Positions 17,101-28,759 are shown, numbered from the stretch's first letter. The stretch: 51,849 bases of DNA from Candidatus Caldilinea saccharophila (GCA_016710365.1 JADJVW010000017.1:1-51849), one strand, 5' to 3'. A program made the numbers and translations. The notes: generated by a model not told the origin, from the letters alone.

Positions 17101-17400
17101 CTCCAGATCGTCCACATCCAGATTGTAGGCGCTGGCCGCGTTGAAGGCGACCGTCTGGCGCGTAATCGTGACAGAGCGGGGCAGCGCCTTGCGCAGATTG
17201 GCCAGCAGCACGCGCAGATTGCCCTGCGCCTTGCTCTGCGGCAGGTCGTCCCAGAAGAGATAGGCCAGCACATCGCGGGCGTGGGTCTGGCGGTTGCGGA
17301 TCAAGTAGACCAGCAGCGCTTCGGTGCGCCGCGTCGGCAGCTTGAGCGGCTGGCCGTCCAGCCGGATCGTGAGCGGGGTGAGAAATGTGAGTTCGAGCAA
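14113..17400 (-). CDS. Giant BTAD/SARP-type regulator with NB-ARC ATPase and TPR repeats
   Basis: About 1095 residues. Order: an OmpR-like DNA-binding domain (TFLTPLTIRLDGQPL, TRRTEALLVYLIRNR) and the bacterial transcriptional activation domain to about 245; a P-loop NTPase with GPGGVGKT at about 303-311, the Walker B KSMLLVLDNAEHLL and LLITSRHKL; then a helical region and TPR repeats to the end (GNLGALALHQCDYHGA, NNLGVIAHKVGQYAES). This is the STAND layout of signal-dependent activators. The start is probably TTG 17400 with AGGA upstream; the longer frame to ATG 17550 has a non-protein-like N-terminus. It leads the run with the kinase, HAD and VOC genes and may control them. Confidence 0.92.
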   Translation of the reverse strand: MLELTFLTPLTIRLDGQPLKLPTRRTEALLVYLIRNRQTHARDVLAYLFWDDLPQSKAQGNLRVLLANLRKALPRSVTITRQTVAFNAASAYNLDVDDLEQRLTTARQEIDHSGALNRTTATDLGRALLTYQGDLLPGFYLREGYGFEEWLATEREWLWTRVVEALDDLATEHLQRGDYRAGIEQAQRLVNLDPLREEGHQLLMQLWAAEGQLSAALAQYDRCTEILARELGVPPHPFTTELSERIRAGAWQLPRGAEATPGGSRQPVPHNLPRPMTPFWGRTAELAHLATLLRDPVTPLITIAGPGGVGKTALAIEAARQLVEAERLGPGRDGMRPHFADGIYFVALGTVSTGSGIAPATAEAIGYHFQKDTDDEIVQLLRYVRGKSMLLVLDNAEHLLNDTDFFGRLLAAPHVKLLITSRHKLNRHGETVVTLDGLDFPSPATAAELEGAPAFHATLLQFSAVRLFIETIRRAHGNITLRDKDVADIARICQLVQGIPLALLLAATWIELFSPAEIAAEIERNVAFLAIDAAHGGADHPVRQHSMQAVFDHSWALLTRNEQQTLARMSIFHSGCTRRVAQEVTGGSLRELLSLVHKSLLVRDVASERFTMHELLRQMAAARLRERDEPAAPLHRLAVTTLEQLYAQHLAPYASELADHAEQAGMVDKARSYWQLAGDAARDLYQNALALEQYGRALQLTGDDDLETAFQLRRERQAINHLLGRRAQQASELAALHDLAEAMHDVRKQSDASICQARYAEATGNYADAAQAAQMAVALAETAGAGDLQALGNLAWGVALSRENDFDAARDRLEAAVRFAEASALPLVAADSLRNLGIDAVYQGRPDLARRYFEENLEIYRQLGNRPGEAAGLGNLGALALHQCDYHGARPFLAEAVALFRQMGDRRSEAIGLNNLGVIAHKVGQYAESQRSFEHALRIAHAIDDQQTCREAHNLLGYLFSDQAQHDNARAHYAQALSLARALNAEGHILESQVGLAAAALADGDVTGAYARLGEVVDAIDEAVLAQADDLVRIYWSAYRILSANRDERAGPMLDAACAHVRRQAVQIFEADVRQAFLHAIPIHHALGELCAGRI

Positions 17401-17707
17401 GAGATTTCCTGGAACGATTACGGAACGCTTGCTGGCTATCCTGCCGCCATGCCAACGCAAGGCGCCATACCACCAACAGGTCAAAGGGCCGCGCGATCCC
17501 ACCGATCGTTTCTGTTGCGCTGTTGGCGCGAACCGGATGGTGAGCAGCAAGGGTCCTGGGTCTGGCGCTTCTCGGTGCGCGAAGTGACGGCAGAACCGGA
17601 CGAAGTGATCTTAAGCACACTGGGCGCATTGGTCGACTTTTTGATCGCGAGTCTGGCGGGCGGGCAAAAGGAAGACAGGTAGCGTATGCGAGCCAAGTGA
17701 TACACCC

Positions 17708-17716
17708 AGTATAACA
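17708..17716 (-). promoter_or_regulatory. Extended -10 upstream of the BTAD regulator
   Basis: Minus-strand TGTTATACT. It would give a leader of about 300 bases before the preferred TTG start at 17400. The 17401-17867 gap between the divergent genes otherwise shows no gene that I can support. Confidence 0.35.
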
Positions 17717-17867
17717 GAATTTGCGCACAGGAGAGTGAGAGTGTCAGTGAACCGGCCGACAGATTCACACAAACAGCGCCCGCTCTGACCGCACGGTAAA
17801 CCCACACCCCGGCATTCAATTATTGGTTTGTCAACCGTTCCATTCACAGCAAGCAAGGAGAAAACTT

Positions 17868-19022
17868 ATGCGAACACGTCGTCTCGAACTGATGCTCTCG
17901 GTCTGCGCGCTGCTCCTGGCCGCCGCAGCGCTGGTCGTGGGAATGCAGTCAGGCGCGCTGGCCGCCGGCGCGTCCACCACGCAACAGGCCGCCGCCCCGG
18001 TCATTCCCGCCACCGTCAACTACCAGGGCATCCTGCGCAACGCCAACGGCAGTCTGGTCAGCGGCACATTTAAGATCACGGCCAGAATCTATACGCTGCC
18101 CACCGCCGGCACACTGCTCTATCAAGAAAGCTTTGACAACGTCACCGTGCGCGATGGGCTGTTCAACATCGTGCTGGGTGACAATCCTTCGACGCCGCTG
18201 GCGGATGCGTTGAGCGACAGCCCGCGCTACATCGCCATCGCCGTGGGCAACGACCCAGAACAAAGCCCGCGCCAGCGTATCCACGCCGTGCCGTGGGCGC
18301 TCTTCGCCAACACCGCCGTCAGCGCCACCACCGCGATCACGGCCACCACCGCACTGAGCGCCACCAACGCGTTTAGCGCCACCGATGCCATCAACGCGCA
18401 GAATGCGGTCAACGCGCAGAACGCAGCCAACGCGCAGAACGCAGTCAACGCGCAGAATGCAGCCAACGCGCAACTTGCCACCCGGCTCTTTGTCGACAGC
18501 GCCAATGATATCGAGCGGGTCTCCGATGCAGCCGTCGATGGCTGGCGCTTCTGGGCCAACGATGGCTTTGTCTGGATCGGCGCCAACCAAAACCTGATGT
18601 CGCTCAGCCCCACGAAGGGGAGCAGCATCAACACCGGGCTCAACGTCAACGGTCGCTTTACTGTGAACGACACGCCGCCTGTGCGCATCATGCGCTTCAC
18701 CAGTTATCAACTAACGGACAATACCACGACACGCGTGCCGACAGGCATCGCATCGACCGACTACTATTGTTCCTTTGGGGGATGGGATGCCGCCTACGAT
18801 GTGCAAGAGACTGGAACGGGGACATGGAGCCGTTATCTCTATACAAACAATGGCCTGTGGGAAGTCAAGTTCTTCAACAATGTCCAGAACAGCCCGCTGA
18901 TTGTTAGCTTCGACATTGTCTGTTACCTGCAGGGTTTTTACGAACTTGTGGGGCCGCCGGCTGCTGCCGCCGCCGCGGGTGCTGTGACAAATGACGCCCT
19001 GCCCGCGCTGACCGACGAGTAA
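17868..19022 (+). CDS. Secreted protein with hexapeptide-repeat stalk
   Basis: 384 residues. A signal peptide with charged start (MRTRRLELM) and a long hydrophobic core ends near AGASTT. Residues 45-145 match a domain common in secreted Chloroflexota and Bacteroidota proteins (VNYQGILRNANGSLVSGTF, SPRQRIHAVPWALFA). Residues 148-205 are a six-residue repeat of type [NST]A[TQ]xA[hydrophobic], nine or so copies, likely a fibrous trimeric or beta-helical stalk. A globular Trp/Tyr-rich C-terminal domain follows. The start at 17868 has AAGGAG seven bases upstream. It is the first gene of a pair with the small secreted protein 12 bases downstream. A surface or appendage role is inferred. Confidence 0.75.
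   Translation: MRTRRLELMLSVCALLLAAAALVVGMQSGALAAGASTTQQAAAPVIPATVNYQGILRNANGSLVSGTFKITARIYTLPTAGTLLYQESFDNVTVRDGLFNIVLGDNPSTPLADALSDSPRYIAIAVGNDPEQSPRQRIHAVPWALFANTAVSATTAITATTALSATNAFSATDAINAQNAVNAQNAANAQNAVNAQNAANAQLATRLFVDSANDIERVSDAAVDGWRFWANDGFVWIGANQNLMSLSPTKGSSINTGLNVNGRFTVNDTPPVRIMRFTSYQLTDNTTTRVPTGIASTDYYCSFGGWDAAYDVQETGTGTWSRYLYTNNGLWEVKFFNNVQNSPLIVSFDIVCYLQGFYELVGPPAAAAAAGAVTNDALPALTDE
18393..18464 (+). repeat. Four 18-bp in-frame tandem repeats in the stalk region
   Basis: Four units of the type AACGCGCAGAAYGCRGYC, each coding NAQNA[VA]. Third-position changes between units show they are not a very recent expansion. Copy number could vary by slippage without breaking the frame. 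Confidence 0.85.
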
Positions 19023-19033
19023 GGAGAGACGCT

Positions 19034-19300
19034 ATGCAAACGCACACAATGTTCTCGACCAGAGAGGCAACTCTGCCCCGCGTCCCGGCCTGGCTGGCCA
19101 GACTGCTGCTCGGCCTCGCCCTGCTCGTGACGCTGGCATTGCCCGCCAGCGCCGCGCCGCCACCCGATGTTGACTGTGGCCGCGAGGGCCGCACCTGCCC
19201 CTTCGTAGGACACTTCACGGCGATTGCCACCGGGACTTTTACCGTAATCGGCGGCCAGGCGGCCACGCAGAAGCTCTATCTGCCGGTCATCAACCGCTAG
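19034..19300 (+). CDS. Small secreted protein with C-terminal YLP-type tail
   Basis: 88 residues. A signal peptide runs to about ALPASAAPP. The mature part has two Cys (VDCGREGRTCPF), a Gly/Thr-rich stretch and the ending LYLPVINR. The same style of ending closes the DUF1501 protein (VYLPAVQR) and the C25 protease-like protein (IFLPSVRR) in this window. The start ATG at 19034 has AAGGAG upstream, and it is co-transcribed with the preceding secreted protein. A strong terminator follows. No known family was recognised. Confidence 0.7.
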   Translation: MQTHTMFSTREATLPRVPAWLARLLLGLALLVTLALPASAAPPPDVDCGREGRTCPFVGHFTAIATGTFTVIGGQAATQKLYLPVINR

Positions 19301-19323
19301 TCCACTGCGGCGCAATCACAAGA

Positions 19324-19389
19324 GAGCAACAAAAAACGGTGGAGGCAGCCATTTCGCCCAAATGGCTGCCTCCACCGTTTTTGTTGCTC
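19324..19389. terminator. Strong bidirectional terminator
   Basis: About 30-bp arms (19324-19354 and 19360-19389) with a 5-base loop and one bulge. The stem contains GGTGGAGGCAGCCATTT, and the plus-strand 3' side carries TTTTTG. The AAAAAA on the left arm makes it work on the minus strand too. It ends the secreted-protein pair. Confidence 0.9.
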
Positions 19390-19424
19390 CAGCTTCTGAA
19401 AAAGCCAACGCTCTAGCCGGCCAG

Positions 19425-19553
19425 TCAGCCACTTGATTGTTCGGCCTGTGCGCGCAGCGCCTACAAGTCATCGGTGGAGCCATTGTCGAAGATCGTCAAG
19501 GACAGCGGTAGCTTGTCTGGATGGCAGGCAAAGAGCGAGCGCAGCATTAGTTC
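19425..19553 (-). pseudogene. Fragment of a family 2 glycosyltransferase
   Basis: Reading the minus strand gives MLRSLFACHPDKLPLSLTIF, then DNGSTDDL, then TAG at 19461-19463, then ALRAQAEQSSG and a stop. The DNGSTDD motif after a hydrophobic strand is the nucleotide-sugar-binding start of GT2 enzymes. Only about 40 codons remain; the rest of the gene is absent. The TAG sits where Glu is common (GSTDD-x-x-AL). Confidence 0.5.
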
Positions 19554-19624
19554 CATTCTCTACGCTCTAGTTGCCGTCAATGACGAGATATGATTTACGG
19601 CTGCAATGAAGGGAGAAAAATAAA

Positions 19625-19651
19625 GGACGGCAGACTGTATGTCTGCCGTCC
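19625..19651 (-). terminator. Terminator of the fadN-fadA operon
   Basis: An 11-bp perfect stem (GGACGGCAGAC, 19625-19635 with 19641-19651) and loop TGTAT, followed on the minus strand by TTTATTTTTCT. It lies about 38 bases after the fadA stop. Confidence 0.85.
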
Positions 19652-19688
19652 CTACCCTAGTTGCTGCGTGAGAGAAAGCTGTCCCTCC

Positions 19689-20864
<1,176 letters not shown>

Positions 20865-20887
20865 GTTGAAGTCTCCTTGTAAACAAG

Positions 20888-21433
20888 TTGCGAGGGGCAA
20901 GGGGCGAGGGGCGATGTCTGGTCGCCTGCCCCACCTCTGCCCTGTTCACTCGCGATGATTTCGAACAGAGTCCTTGGGCTACCTTTGCGTCTTGATGGTC
21001 GGCGCCAGCATTGCGATAATCTCATCACAAAGTTCTAGCCGATGCTGTAACACTTCAGCTTTCATGAGATGGCGCGCCCGCATGTACCATCCTTGGGTCT
21101 CGCGTGCAGAAGCCACGGCGATTGATAAAAACCTGGCATAGTCCCGACCAAAGCAGCGGCCATATTCTTCTTCAATGTTTGCGCTGATGGAACCACAACG
21201 CCGGATAATCTGAGCAACAATTGAACGGCCACGCGCATCCTCAAGCCACGGTTCACAGTCAAACCAGCATAGATCGTGCAAAAAAAGCGCTTTCTGATAG
21301 AAGAGCGAACTCCACAACTGATGGCTCTTGATGCGCGCCGGCACGGAGTCCTTCCACTCATCAAATGTGTGTGGTCGATCCGCACCGGCTGAAGTCTGAA
21401 CATGCGCCATCGTCGCCCCTCGCCCCTCGCAAC
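20888..21433. mobile_element. Candidate inserted cassette: four-helix-bundle gene between G-rich inverted repeats
   Basis: Left repeat 20888-20915 (core GCGAGGGGCAAGGGGCGAGG) and right repeat 21408-21433 are imperfect reverse complements ending in GTTGC / GCAAC. They bound a 546-bp unit that holds one gene and fits exactly between the fadN stop (21440) and the fadA ribosome-binding site (20872-20880). No transposase is inside. Mobility is inferred from position and repeats only. Confidence 0.4.
20979..21410 (-). CDS. Four-helix-bundle protein, 23S rRNA intervening-sequence protein family
   Basis: 143 residues. The core matches the IVP-type four-helix bundle: SIVAQIIRRCGSISANIEEE, then GRCFGRDYARFLSIAVASARE and a last helix LELCDEIIAMLAP. 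The first 60 residues are Trp/Phe-rich and less typical. In spirochaetes and Coxiella such genes lie in rRNA intervening sequences; elsewhere their role is unknown, and relatives such as Avd bind nucleic acid in diversity-generating retroelements. The start is ATG 21410, whose GAGGGG ribosome-binding site is supplied by the flanking repeat. It lies inside an otherwise contiguous fadN-fadA operon and by eye is less GC-rich than its neighbours. Confidence 0.8.
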   Translation of the reverse strand: MAHVQTSAGADRPHTFDEWKDSVPARIKSHQLWSSLFYQKALFLHDLCWFDCEPWLEDARGRSIVAQIIRRCGSISANIEEEYGRCFGRDYARFLSIAVASARETQGWYMRARHLMKAEVLQHRLELCDEIIAMLAPTIKTQR

Positions 21434-21439
21434 TCGCCC

Positions 21440-23878
<2,439 letters not shown>

Positions 23879-24013
23879 ATGCGTATGCTCCTTGCAAATT
23901 CAAATGGGATAGCGAGGCAAACGATTTAATGGCTAAGGGTTTTCCTCCGGTGGTAGTTTGTCACCGGTATGTTGTCGTATCGTTTTGAGGAGATTGTTGG
24001 GGGAGGGGAGAAG

Positions 24014-24117
24014 GTGAGACTAGGAGACAGGGAGACAAGGAGATGGGGAGACAGGGAGATAGGGAGATAGGGAGATAGGGAGATAGGGAGATAGGGAGAT
24101 AGGGAGACAGGGAGCAA
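24014..24117. repeat. Tandem array of an 8-bp unit, 13 copies
   Basis: Unit GGGAGATA, six perfect copies at 24054-24101, flanked by degenerate copies (GGGAGACA, AGGAGATG) to both sides without loss of the 8-bp phase. On the minus strand a 65-75 codon frame reads it as repeats of LPISLSPY, starting at an ATG with GGAG seven bases upstream. I treat that frame as a by-product of the repeat. Confidence 0.9.
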
Positions 24118-24126
24118 TGGCAGGGC

Positions 24127-24170
24127 TTCCATTTTCAATCTCCTAATCTCCCAATCTCCTCTTTTCCTGC
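24127..24170. repeat. Inverted-sense copy of the GGAGATTGG repeat words (family P4)
   Basis: Contains AATCTCCTAATCTCCCAATC, the reverse complement of the P4 word. With the octamer array it makes a loose inverted pair just downstream of the broken C25 gene. Confidence 0.6.
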
Positions 24171-24172
24171 TC

Positions 24173-27100
24173 CTACCGCCGCACGGACGGCAAGAAGATG
24201 CCGTTGTCGAAGCCTACGTTGACGCGCACCCGCGTCAGCGGATCGCCTAGCACGACAAAGGTCTTGAGTGCGTCGAGCCAGTTGGTCAGCGGTGAGGTGA
24301 GCAGGTTATCGTAGCCGGCCGCCACCAGGTCGCCCATGCGTTGGCTGTTGGGCGGCGCGTTGCGCAGCTTGCTCACAAAGCCCTTTTGCAGATAGTCGTG
24401 CCCGTGCGCCACGCTCTGGGCCTGCAGGCCCCCAGGTGGCCACCGCGCCGCCGGTGGCGCTGCGCACAAACATCTCATCCAGCGTGCCAGTGACTGCCGG
24501 CACGGCAAACTGCGACGTCAGGCAGGTCATCGACAGGCCGACAAACAGCTTTTCACCGTTAACCAGCAACGGCGCCTCGTTGATACTCATCAGCGGCGCC
24601 ACTGCGGCCCCGGATCGATCTTCGAGTTTAGCGTAATTCCAGTGGTTGCTGTGGCCGTTATAGACCATCAGCCCGACGCCGGCATTGATGACGTCGATCA
24701 CCCTCTGCGTAGCCTCGCTGGCCGAGGAGACGCGCCATGTCTCGGCAGACGCGCGCGCAACGGTATTGAACATGCCCGCACCCGCCGGCACAGTGAAATC
24801 GACTCGACGGTCAGGCGAGTGATCATAGTAGACGCGCTGCGTGCCCGCCCCATACCCGAAAAGTTGAATGACTTCATCTGCGTAGCTGGCAAAGTCCCCG
24901 CCGGATCAATCGTGACCTGATTCTGTGCGTTGATGCTGGTGATGAAATTGTCGGCCAGGAACAACTGCGCGGAAAGCCAGCCTGGCAGGTCGGCAGCGCT
25001 CTCATAGGCCACGATCTTGTTGACCATCGTGGTCAATTCGGCTTCGTTGCGCACGGGGAAACGCCCAAGCCAAACATCGGGAATAAAGACATTGCTCTTT
25101 GGATTGCGCCCCGCTGGGTCGTCGCCCGTGATCGGGTCGTCGCCGTTCAACTGTGCAAAGCAAGTTTCGCAGGGCGCTTCGTTGATGTAGATATCCACAT
25201 CCAGCATGTACGGCGGCATGGGATGGCTCACACCGCTGCCAAAGCCCGTGTTTTTGTAATTGAATGGGTCGTACGTGCCGTCGCCCACAAGGACCACTGA
25301 GATCGTGCGAGCCGCATTTTGCCAGTCGCTGCGGTCGCGCAGGAAGTTGCGGATCGCCGGCGCGGAGGTGTAGCCATCTCCATACACATCAAAAATTGCC
25401 TGCACATCGACGAAGAGCGGGGTATATCCCTGGCTGCTGCGCAGGGTTAGCAGCGGCTGCAACTCCTCTTTGAACTGCGCCGGCCCGATGTAAAGCGCGT
25501 CGGCGGCCAGCGCGTTGCCAAAGTCCGCGGCAGGATGCGCTGCGGTCCCCGGCGTTGTCAGGGCGGCCAGATTTGCCAGCACGTAGTGGCGCGGCTCTGC
25601 ACCGTCGGCCTGGCTAAAGGATGCGGTGGAGCCAGCGCCGCTGAGCGGCATCACGACGGGGTTGAGCGGGTCGGTGACATCATAGAGCGCACGCGCCGCC
25701 GGCAGGGCGGAGAGCGTGAAACTTGCCGCCCCGGCCGCCGTCCAGAACTCGGCGCCGGCGCCGTCAAAGTTCAAGGCCACCGGTCGCTCCCACGTCACCG
25801 CATCGAGCAGAATGCTGGTGTTGTAGCCGGCGACGCCGCTGGGCACAAGAATTGTTTTGAGCGCCACCGGATCTATACTGGTGGCCAGGCCCAAGCTCCA
25901 ATTCTCTTGAAGTCGACAATTACCGTTAATTGTTTGCGAAGGATTCCATGTGGTGAGTTGCGCGTCGCCTACGATGTCTCCATATACAACCAGCGCAGCA
26001 TTCTCTTTCTCAATTCGGTAAGTCGAGTCCGTATCGATAACCTGCCACGATTTCTCGGATTGCCGCACGACGATCCTTGCGCCATTCCCAAGTTGCACGC
26101 CATTCTGCTGAAACTCGCTGCGCAGAACCAAACTCACCGACCGGCTTTGTCAAGTTCGCTAACGAAGTTCAAACCTAGAGCGAAGAGATTTACATCTTCA
26201 CCTGTCAAAAACTTGGTATTGACTCTATATCTCCCAACGCCTAAATTACATTCATTCCATGCAACAGCACCAATCACGGTGACATTCACGGTGTAGACGG
26301 GTTGTCCAGAGATACCTGGCAGCGTTTTTGAGATCGCCGCTGATGCCACAGGAAAAGACTGTGTCATCGTTCCCGATGCTGTCAGCGAGGCGCCGAACCA
26401 ATGATCGGCGTCAAAACCGGGATACTCGGAAACGTACTGTTTGTTGGTGCGCCAGACGCCGCGTTCAAACGCCTGACCGGGCGCAGCGGCGGTCGTGGCG
26501 TCTGTGCTTGTCGCCACCGTCGCATTGATGCGCGTCCCGCCGCCGTCAAAGGTAAGCCAATAGGTCGAGGCTTGATTCCAGCGGTCGCCCACCGTGGGCG
26601 CGTAAAAGCGCAGCCGGTCGGCAAGCGCCTCAACGGCGACGGTTTCCCCACGATGCGACAGACGCAGGCGAGTGACGTCAAAATCGGCGCCAAACGCGCT
26701 GTACGGCACTTCCTGCAGACCCGGCTGGCTCACCGTGAGCTTGTAGCCATTCTGCAACGCGGCTTGATTGACCGGGACAGTGACGATTTCGGCGGCCACG
26801 CGGCTCTGCGCGGCGACGGACGCAGCGTCCACCAGCGTGGTTTCGGCCGCGCCGGCGACGGAGACGCGCAGCTCGCTGGCAATCTTGACCACACCAGCTT
26901 CCGCATAAATTGGGCTGATGGCAAGGACGGCGAAGCGTTGTCCCTTGTTGACGCCCTCGCGCAGGATAAAGGCGGGCGCGGCCGGCAAGCTCACCGGGTC
27001 GTCAGGCGCAATATTGGGCATCGGCGTCCAGTCCAGTACGGGCGGCAGGATCGGCGCGCCGGGCGCAATGCCGCCGGCCAGCGCAGCAGACTGCACCTGC

Positions 27101-27411
27101 TCGATGACGACCGCGGGAGTGGCGTCGGGAGCAACGGCAAGCGTGATGGTCTGGATCGGCAGGTCGTAGCCGTTATAGCGGGCTGTGGGCAGCAACTGAG
27201 CGAGCGCGGCGGCGTTGGCGCCGCCCGCAGCAGACGCCGACCAGATGACCTGGACGCCGGTCGGCGTCGTCGTAACTTCCAGCGCCGGCCGCGGATCGGT
27301 TTGTGCCAGCGCCGCGTGCGGGAAATTGGCAAGGAGCAAAATGGTCAGCAGGAGGAGCAGCGATGTTTTTTTCATAGTGTGATGGATGCTGAACATGGTG
27401 GTTTTTCTCAT
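24173..27411 (-). pseudogene. Secreted C25 (gingipain-like) cysteine protease, frameshifted
   Basis: About 1080 codons in four frames, with shifts near 26140, 24800 and 24430. The N-terminus has a signal peptide (MKKTSLLLLLTILLLANFPH ending ALA). The middle region has the gingipain propeptide/fold markers (GFDADHWFGASL, DALYIGPAQFKEELQPL, DVWLGRFPVRNEAEL). The catalytic His is in MVYNGHSNHW and the catalytic Cys in LSMTCLTSQF. The C-terminus ends IFLPSVRR, like other secreted proteins here. If the shifts are sequencing errors, this is an intact secreted protease; if real, it is dead after the first third. No maturation partner is adjacent. Confidence 0.75.
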
Positions 27412-27765
27412 CGATTGACTAGGATCGTGGCGAATTCAGGATGACGACAACGGTTGGCGATAGTTTTTTCAGTATAGTCCCCTTTCCTAAAAATTAGATG
27501 AGCCTTTACTTGCAACTTACTGGCAGTTTTTGGCATGGGCGACAATCAATGCCGTCCAGCATAACGCCTGCGTATAAACGTTTTCATCTTACAGGACGAA
27601 AGCGCATCGCCAAAGGTTATAGGAAGCGAAACCGAACATAATTCGCTGATTTTGAGGAAATTCGCTGTGTGTTTACATGACGCTAGGGCGACGTTTTCGC
27701 TACGTCTTTGCCGCGCCGGTCAATTGTTGAGAGAAATAGGTTGACGCCGCAGCGCCAATAAAAAA
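27412..27765. other. Intergenic region, no gene seen
   Basis: About 350 bases between the C25 gene and the PEP-CTERM terminator. A TATACT hexamer at about 27472-27477 (minus strand) could be a -10 for the C25 gene, about 60 bases before its start. I compared the GC-rich middle with c-di-GMP riboswitch features and saw no convincing match. Confidence 0.4.
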
Positions 27766-27791
27766 GCGGGGCGGTCTTTTGACCGCCCCGC
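27766..27791 (-). terminator. Terminator of the PEP-CTERM gene
   Basis: An 11-bp perfect GC stem (27766-27776 with 27781-27791, GCGGGGCGGTC) and loop TTTT, then TTTTTTATTG on the minus strand. It lies 21 bases after the stop codon. Confidence 0.93.
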
Positions 27792-27812
27792 CGCTTGTTG
27801 AATTGCTCGCGC

Positions 27813-28631
27813 CTATTTGCCAGAACGTTTGCGCACCGCAAGCGCCGCGGACAACGCTGCCAGTCCGGTGCCGAAAAGCACCATCGTGACCGGCTCTGGA
27901 ATCGGCACCGGGCGCGCGGGACTGTCGGTTGGCCGTGGCCCCGGCCCCGGCGCTGGCGTGAAGGTGGGCGTCGGTGAGGCCGTCCCGGTGGGCGTGGCGG
28001 TCAAAGTCGGCGTGGGCGTCGCCGGGGGGTTGCAGTATGCCGCCGGATCTTCCTGGGAGGCGGAAGGGCCTGTCACGCGCGCTCTGTTCACATAGGTGGG
28101 GCGTGAGCCGCCGGCGTCCGGGGCGGCGGCGCAACCGGGCGCCGGCGTGCCAAAGGGCAGGGTCGTCGCCGCGGCCAGGTCGATGGCCTGCAAGCCGTTG
28201 ACTTTGTAGAGCCAGATGTCCCCCGCATCGATCAGCCCGTTGCTGTTCGCATCGAGCTGCGGGCCGTATACAGTGGGGGTGGTGGTCGGCAGTTGATTAT
28301 CGCTGATCGTCACCGAGATGGGATTCAACGGCTCACAAATAACGCCGGGACGGCATGTATACGTCACCTGGTAGATAAAGGAGACCGCGCCGTTCACAGG
28401 AATGACCGGCACATCAGCGCCGTTGGGGTCATTGGCGTTGGCGCAAAGGGCGGGAATCGCCGTCCCCGTCACGCCTACGTCGGTTGGGCAAACATATTTG
28501 ACCAATGCAAGGTCGCCAATGACGGCTGGCTCCTCCTGGGCAAAAGCAGAGGTAAAGCCAAACAATGTCACTAGCATGCCAACCAGCACTGCCGCGCCGG
28601 TGAGCGCACTGAATATGCGGAATTTGATCAT
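27813..28631 (-). CDS. Secreted PEP-CTERM protein with EF-hand/dockerin-like loop
   Basis: 272 residues. A signal peptide covers the first 30 (FRIFSALTGAAVLVGMLVTL to FAQ). The mature domain has paired Cys and an acidic loop DANSNGLIDAGD, which has the Ca-binding spacing of an EF-hand or dockerin half. A Thr/Pro linker (about 205-240) leads to the sorting signal VPIPEP, a hydrophobic helix and the basic tail RKRSGK. PEP-CTERM signals are cut by an exosortase, none of which is in the window. The start at 28631 is set by GAGGAG ten bases upstream. It is a single gene with its own promoter and terminator. Confidence 0.85.
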   Translation of the reverse strand: MIKFRIFSALTGAAVLVGMLVTLFGFTSAFAQEEPAVIGDLALVKYVCPTDVGVTGTAIPALCANANDPNGADVPVIPVNGAVSFIYQVTYTCRPGVICEPLNPISVTISDNQLPTTTPTVYGPQLDANSNGLIDAGDIWLYKVNGLQAIDLAAATTLPFGTPAPGCAAAPDAGGSRPTYVNRARVTGPSASQEDPAAYCNPPATPTPTLTATPTGTASPTPTFTPAPGPGPRPTDSPARPVPIPEPVTMVLFGTGLAALSAALAVRKRSGK

Positions 28632-28730
28632 GGATGAAAGGCTCCTCGTCCGAAGATAAGCTAGGCCAAATTTAGGAGTCGCGGCAGATTTTTTCAAATA
28701 ATTGCCACACGCTGCGGCACTGCAAAAACC

Positions 28731-28759
28731 AGTATAGCACTCTCCACATCATCTGCAAA
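28731..28759 (-). promoter_or_regulatory. Promoter of the PEP-CTERM gene
   Basis: Minus strand: TTTGCA, a 17-base spacer, then TGCTATACT, an extended -10. The leader is about 95 bases. Confidence 0.5.

Noticed and set aside
24014..24117. Possible CRISPR or minisatellite regulator
   Set aside because: The unit is 8 bp with no spacers, so it is not a CRISPR array.
27560..27640. c-di-GMP (GEMM) riboswitch-like words upstream of the C25 gene
   Set aside because: Isolated CGAAAGCGC and AAAGG words without the conserved paired core or tetraloop arrangement.
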